Shown here: positions 7,037-9,828 of the stretch, piece by piece
Position numbering within the stretch: the stretch's first letter is position 1
How the letters are laid out: each line of letters begins with the position of its first letter
DNA from: an uncultured Spirochaetia bacterium
GTDB taxonomy: Bacteria; Spirochaetota; UBA4802; JAGODF01
Direction: 5' to 3'
Assembly (NCBI GenBank): GCA_937967705.1
Contig: CALCJG010000089.1
Location: forward strand, 1-9,828
Length of the DNA stretch: 9,828 nt
Notes under the pieces: model-generated
What the model saw: the letters and a program-made list of their open reading frames with translations, nothing else
What the model was told of the DNA's origin: nothing
Databases searched by the model: none
Made by a program: the position numbers and the translations under genes

Positions 7037-7159
7037 CTAATCCCACTTGTCCGTATTCCATTTCGCCTCGTTCCATTTGGCCCCATTCACAGCGGGATTA
7101 CAGGCCAGAAAACCCAGCGAAAGGGAAAGAAGAAGCGCCACAACCGCCACCTTCTTCAT
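7037..7159 (-). CDS. Tiny lipoprotein with aromatic pentad repeat, 40 residues
   Basis: This short gene has ATG at 7159 and TAG ending at 7037. A strong Shine-Dalgarno AAGGGGGG (7164-7171) precedes it. The product begins MKKVAVVALLLSLSLGFLAC, a lipoprotein signal with positive n-region, Leu/Val-rich core and FLAC lipobox, with Cys20 as the lipidated residue. Position -3 is Phe rather than the preferred Leu. The mature peptide would be only 21 residues and ends AKWNEAKWNTDKWD, where Trp29, Trp34 and Trp39 are exactly five apart, each preceded by Lys and followed by Asn or Asp. No Asp follows the Cys, so outer-membrane sorting is the default expectation. A lipoprotein on the other side of the neighbouring locus (8626-8772) shares this ladder. 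It is read divergently from the CsgG-like gene and in the same direction as collar copy 2. I recognise no family. Confidence 0.72.
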   Translation of the reverse strand: MKKVAVVALLLSLSLGFLACNPAVNGAKWNEAKWNTDKWD

Positions 7160-7541
7160 TATGCCCCCCTTACCACGCTTTAATAAACGCCACGACTACA
7201 ACAGCGTTTGGAAATAAGTGACTTTTTCGGCCCTAAACTGACAAAAAAAATTTCAATTATTTAATAAAAGAGGGATTTGCGCGTAGCATTGCTGGTTGCA
7301 TAAAGTGTTTTCTTAAATTTTTCTTCATATTCCACTGGAAGCCTTCTTCCCTCACCAAATACTATTAAATTGTTGATTTTATTCCTGCTCTGCTTCAAAT
7401 CAGGTTATGTGCTTATGGATTCCCGGGGCAATTCATCCCTGCCTGTATTAATAATATCCAATCGGGATCCCAGCCTGGCGTTCTTCTGAAAGTAAGGAGA
7501 AACATCAATCCTAATGTGGGTTCTAATCCAAGTCGATTGAG
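7160..7541. other. Divergent intergenic region of 382 bases
   Basis: This AT-rich gap separates the minus-strand small lipoprotein from the plus-strand CsgG-like gene, so it must hold promoters in both directions. I found no convincing -35/-10 pair on either strand. Features seen are a run of eight A near 7240-7252 with several AT-only patches, and an AAGGAG at 7494-7499 followed by an 8-codon reading frame (7514-7540) just before the CsgG-like start. A 13-base string (7427-7439) recurs with one mismatch upstream of the second small lipoprotein. No tRNA or other structured RNA was recognised. Confidence 0.5.
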
Positions 7542-8537
7542 ATGAAATCCGTATTTACTCTGCTCATCATCGCATCGCTCCCCCTGGTCATGGCCGGTCG
7601 CGGGATGGCCGCACCACGCCAGAAAATTCAACTGGCACTTCTGGACCTTCAGCCCGTCAACTGCCCGGTGATGACAGCCCGATCCCTGACCGATCAACTC
7701 CTGACGAAACTGTACGAAACCAGGCTCTTTACGATCCGGGAAAAGAGCCAGGTGGATGAGGTCCTGGAGGCTCAGGGGATCAACGCAAAAACCTGCCGCG
7801 ATTATGACTGCGCCATGAAGGTTGGCAGCCTGTTAAAAGTGAAAAAGGTCATTCTTGGGACGGTCACGAAAGAGGGAAACCGTTACACCATCGATCTCCT
7901 GGTGGTCGACGTGGAGGAGGACACCCTGGACGTGAGCGCCAGCGCCCTGGCGGATGGGGAGAAGGACCTGGACAGGGCTCTGGAAAAACTCCTGAACCGC
8001 ATCGAACGGTACTACCGCGGGATTGCGGACATTACCGGGAAATACGACCTGGCCGTTACCGGCGTATTCCTCTATCCCCTTGGGGATTTTTCCAACGGCG
8101 CTTCCTACGGTTACGGCAGCCGTGCTGCGATCTATATCAACCGTCCTTGGAAAAAAAAGATGATATTGACGGTTTCCACAGGCTTTTATTCCTTCCAAAC
8201 CTCCCTGAAATCCATCTCCTCCTTTTACATGACACCTGTTGAGGGTGCCGCCGGCTATCCTCTTAGATTAAGCGAGAATATGCGTCTGCTGATGTCCGCC
8301 GGGGCCGGTTATCTCTTCAGCCGGGTAAGTTACGACAGGGTGGAAGATAAAACTTATGCCTATACCTACGAGACCCGCTACTATTACAATCCCCTCCTTT
8401 TTATGCGGGTTGATTATGACTGGCGTTTAACGGACCGGTGGTGTCTTTTATTGTCCTCCTCATACGCGCAATTCTTTGAAAGCGGGCATACGGGGAAAAT
8501 GGCTGCCTTCGAAACGGGTCTAAAATACCTTTTCTGA
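7542..8537 (+). CDS. Secreted CsgG/LpoB-like domain fused to a C-terminal outer-membrane beta-barrel
   Basis: This 331-residue exported protein has a Sec signal peptide at 1-24 (MKSVFTLLIIASLPL core, cleavage after GMAA). Residues 28-135 look like the CsgG/LpoB/TolB-N type of domain: strand IQLALLDLQPVNC, helix TARSLTDQLLTKLYET, strand LFTIREKSQVDEVLEAQGI, then CRDYDCAMKVGSLLKVKKVILGTVTK and a strand pair ending VVDVEEDTL. Cys41, Cys85 and Cys90 could form a disulfide in the periplasm. From about residue 166 the sequence turns into alternating Tyr/Phe/Leu strands with short polar turns (about eight), ending GLKYLF; the C-terminal Phe is the usual signal for beta-barrel assembly. It is thus probably an outer-membrane barrel with a periplasmic CsgG-like head; function unknown. 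The start has only a weak ribosome site, and an 8-codon frame ends one base before it. The downstream lipoprotein gene follows after 88 bases. Confidence 0.83.
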   Translation: MKSVFTLLIIASLPLVMAGRGMAAPRQKIQLALLDLQPVNCPVMTARSLTDQLLTKLYETRLFTIREKSQVDEVLEAQGINAKTCRDYDCAMKVGSLLKVKKVILGTVTKEGNRYTIDLLVVDVEEDTLDVSASALADGEKDLDRALEKLLNRIERYYRGIADITGKYDLAVTGVFLYPLGDFSNGASYGYGSRAAIYINRPWKKKMILTVSTGFYSFQTSLKSISSFYMTPVEGAAGYPLRLSENMRLLMSAGAGYLFSRVSYDRVEDKTYAYTYETRYYYNPLLFMRVDYDWRLTDRWCLLLSSSYAQFFESGHTGKMAAFETGLKYLF

Positions 8538-8613
8538 TCTCATAAAAAACTGCTTGATTTTTAGCAATAATTGGTGGTTAACATGAAATGAAAGGCAGTT
8601 CATCCCAACAGAC

Positions 8614-8621
8614 AGGAGGGG
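8614..8621 (+). promoter_or_regulatory. Strong ribosome binding site of the second small lipoprotein
   Basis: AGGAGGGG lies just before ATG 8626. Such a near-perfect site in front of a frame with a lipoprotein signal supports a real, well-translated small gene. Confidence 0.7.
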
Positions 8622-8625
8622 ACTG

Positions 8626-8772
8626 ATGAAAAAGATTGTAATTTTAATACTCGCCCTTCTTCTTTTCCACATCCAGGCCTGCAGCAATGTCCTTCAGGAT
8701 TCCGTCTTTGATAAGGACCTGGAAGGCGGTGTATGGGATTCATCGCGTTTTGAGAAGTCCAAGTGGCAATAA
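8626..8772 (+). CDS. Tiny lipoprotein with aromatic pentad ladder, 48 residues
   Basis: This short gene has ATG 8626, TAA ending at 8772, and a near-perfect AGGAGGGG in front. The product starts MKKIVILILALLLFHIQAC, a lipoprotein signal whose lipobox IQAC puts Cys19 as the lipidated residue. The mature 30-residue peptide ends VWDSSRFEKSKWQ: Trp37, Phe42 and Trp47 are spaced by five, preceded by Val, Arg and Lys and followed by Asp, Glu and Gln, and the chain stops one residue after the last aromatic. This is the same grid as in the 40-residue lipoprotein at 7037-7159, although the rest of the two mature parts is not similar. It lies between the CsgG-like/barrel gene and the sigma-factor gene on the same strand, so it probably belongs to that transcription unit. 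I recognise no family. Confidence 0.75.
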   Translation: MKKIVILILALLLFHIQACSNVLQDSVFDKDLEGGVWDSSRFEKSKWQ

Positions 8773-8780
8773 GCGGTTAC

Positions 8781-8801
8781 GGGAATATCTGATCAATTCC
8801 C
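8781..8801 (+). promoter_or_regulatory. Hairpin with possible alternative pairing ahead of the sigma gene
   Basis: GGGAAT (8781-8786) pairs with ATTCCC (8796-8801) around a 9-base loop. The same left arm, as GGAATAT (8782-8788), could instead pair with ATATTCC (8846-8852), so the two structures exclude each other. Between them lie T-rich runs (8824-8830, 8836-8842). This could be an attenuator or a leaky terminator between the lipoprotein and sigma genes, but the T-run is not directly next to the stem. Confidence 0.3.
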
Positions 8802-8888
8802 CTTCGACAATATTTTTCGATCCGTTTTTTTCGTCTTTTTTTCTAATATTCCAACACTTATTAACATGGAGAGCGGGTTGTAACACCG

Positions 8889-9416
8889 ATGCTCAAGCTT
8901 GACAAAGACACGAGAGCCTTTACTGAGACCTTCAACGATTACTACCCGCTGATCTACAGCACTGTTTACACGAAGGTGGGCGATGCCGTAGATGCCGAGG
9001 ATATTACGCAGGAGGTTTTCGCCCGTCTTTACGAGAAACAGAACAAGGTGGAAAACACCAGGAAATGGCTCTATGGGGCCATGCAAAATGTAATCATGGA
9101 ATATTATCGGAAAAAAGCAGGAAGCGAGGCGTCCGTTGAGGATTATACGAGCGATATAAGCCTCACCTTCGTGAACGGGTTCAGGGATACCCGTCTGATG
9201 ATTCAGGAGGCCCTTGACAGCATTGAGAATTTCGAAGACGAAACGGAGAAGGTTTTGTTTGACCTTATCGCCATACACAACTTTACTTACAAACATGTTG
9301 CGGCCCATCTCGGTCTGACGGAACGGCAGGTTCGTTACCGCTACAATGTTCTGGTGGCTCGTATTTCCCATTATTTCGAGCAGAAGGGGATCAAGAGCCT
9401 GGAGGACCTGCTATGA
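8889..9416 (+). CDS. ECF-type RNA polymerase sigma factor
   Basis: This 175-residue sigma-70-family protein has only regions 2 and 4, as in extracytoplasmic-function factors. Region 2 covers about 10-75: FNDYYPLIYSTVYTKVGD, then DAEDITQEVFARLYEK at 35-50, the region that contacts the polymerase beta' coiled coil and melts the -10 element, followed by NTRKWLYGAMQNVIMEYYRKK. Region 4 covers about 104-163, with the helix-turn-helix TYKHVAAHLGLTERQVRYRY reading the -35 element. The linker between them is short, with no extra domain. Only ATG 8889 is available as a start, because an in-frame stop lies at 8862-8864. Its ribosome site is poor, with GGAGAG about 15 bases away. Its stop overlaps the start of the next gene in ATGA, so the two are translationally coupled, the usual arrangement for a sigma factor and its membrane-bound regulator. 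Likely targets are envelope genes, perhaps those just upstream. Confidence 0.92.
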   Translation: MLKLDKDTRAFTETFNDYYPLIYSTVYTKVGDAVDAEDITQEVFARLYEKQNKVENTRKWLYGAMQNVIMEYYRKKAGSEASVEDYTSDISLTFVNGFRDTRLMIQEALDSIENFEDETEKVLFDLIAIHNFTYKHVAAHLGLTERQVRYRYNVLVARISHYFEQKGIKSLEDLL

Positions 9417-9828
9417 ACCGTGCGGATACACTGGCGAGAGTGCTGGACAAATACAAGCTCAGTCACCCCATTCCCGCTGAGCTGCAGCAGGGTATGATGA
9501 AAGCCCAGAAACGCAGCCTGGTGGAAATTCTCAAAAAAAATAAAAAATACAGCCTGTTTTCCATGATGTCCCTGGGGCTCTATTTCTGGCTGCGCCGGAG
9601 TGGGATAGGAATTTCCCTGGCTAAATGCATGATCATCACTTCCCTGGCATCCCTTGCCGCGGCGAGTTTTCTGATCGGAGGGACTTATTACGCCCTTCAG
9701 CATATCTCCTCCATGAACCAAAAACCCCTGGAGTCCCCTGCACCGTCTGTTCCCAAAACCGCTCTTCCCGCATCGGAGGACGTCCATCCACCTAACGACC
9801 GAGGGGAACAAAAGGAGGAGAAAGCGGC
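9413..9828 (+). CDS. Membrane protein coupled to the sigma factor, possible anti-sigma (5' part)
   Basis: This frame starts at ATG 9413 inside the sigma-factor stop (ATGA) and stays open to the window end, giving 138 residues so far. The N-terminal part (1-45) is charged and helical (MNRADTLARVLDKYKLSHPI). A hydrophobic stretch follows at about 46-60 (YSLFSMMSLGLYFWL), and a clear membrane segment at about 70-96 (AKCMIITSLASLAAASFLIG and beyond). Then comes a Pro/Glu-rich tether from about 102 onward, typical of a spacer leading to a periplasmic domain. The short cytoplasmic domain, membrane anchor and extracytoplasmic tether, with coupling to an ECF gene, suggest an anti-sigma or signal-transducing role. 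The zinc-binding H-x3-C-x2-C motif of ZAS-type anti-sigma factors is absent; Cys72 is the only Cys so far. The domain after the tether is outside the window, so function remains open. Confidence 0.72.
   Translation, partial: MNRADTLARVLDKYKLSHPIPAELQQGMMKAQKRSLVEILKKNKKYSLFSMMSLGLYFWLRRSGIGISLAKCMIITSLASLAAASFLIGGTYYALQHISSMNQKPLESPAPSVPKTALPASEDVHPPNDRGEQKEEKA

Noticed and set aside
7037..7159. Classical pentapeptide-repeat (A[DN]Lxx) protein
   Set aside because: The period is five, but the order is basic-aromatic-acid/amide, without the Ala-Asp/Asn-Leu core, and there are only three units; it does not fit the right-handed beta-helix family.
7415..7489. Plus-strand 24-codon frame upstream of the CsgG-like gene
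   Set aside because: It has no ribosome site, no signal peptide and no lipobox; it is likely chance.
8793..9371. Minus-strand frame of 192 codons opposite the sigma factor
   Set aside because: It mirrors the sigma coding region and has no ribosome site; the sense frame carries the ECF motifs.
1..9828. CRISPR arrays, tRNA or rRNA genes, insertion sequences
   Set aside because: No regularly spaced direct repeats, no tRNA-like cloverleaf or rRNA stretches, and no transposase frames were seen on either strand.

Overview
The window (about 9.8 kb) looks like a chromosomal segment of a Gram-negative bacterium. It encodes lipoproteins, a protein with a signal peptide and an outer-membrane-type barrel, and the bacterial two-subunit type of glycyl-tRNA synthetase. 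GC content is moderate, local gene order changes strand often, and a DUF2889 protein and a CsgG-like protein are present. Together these fit an anaerobic Desulfobacterota (former deltaproteobacteria) lineage. This placement is inferred from gene content and has not been tested by phylogeny.

Left half (1-5301), mostly housekeeping: the 3' end of a nitroreductase-family gene, then a sodium-coupled NSS/SNF-family amino-acid transporter 27 bases downstream, probably co-transcribed. A HAD-superfamily phosphatase gene on the minus strand converges on the transporter, and the two coding regions overlap tail to tail by 47 bases. A plus-strand DUF2889 gene follows, then glyS (glycyl-tRNA synthetase beta subunit). 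The alpha-subunit gene glyQ, often adjacent to glyS, is not in the window.

Middle (5389-6932), minus strand: two paralogous membrane-anchored proteins with a phage-tail-collar fold. Each has a short conserved cytoplasmic tip, one N-terminal membrane segment, a Phe/Asn-rich linker, a collar domain, an HxH motif like that of phage tail-fibre tips, and a conserved C-terminus. The collar-coding DNA is about 89% identical between the two over 126 bases. The tip-coding DNA has diverged and is much more AT-rich. No other phage genes are visible.

Right end (7037-9828), a possible envelope-signalling module: a 40-residue lipoprotein on the minus strand faces a plus-strand run of four genes. These are a secreted protein with a CsgG-like domain and a C-terminal beta-barrel, a 48-residue lipoprotein, an ECF-type sigma factor, and a membrane protein whose start overlaps the sigma stop (ATGA) and which runs off the window. 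The two tiny lipoproteins share an unusual C-terminal ladder of aromatic residues every five positions. They are the most novel-looking objects here. One reading is that the ECF sigma factor and the membrane protein control an envelope system that includes the CsgG/barrel protein and the lipopeptides.
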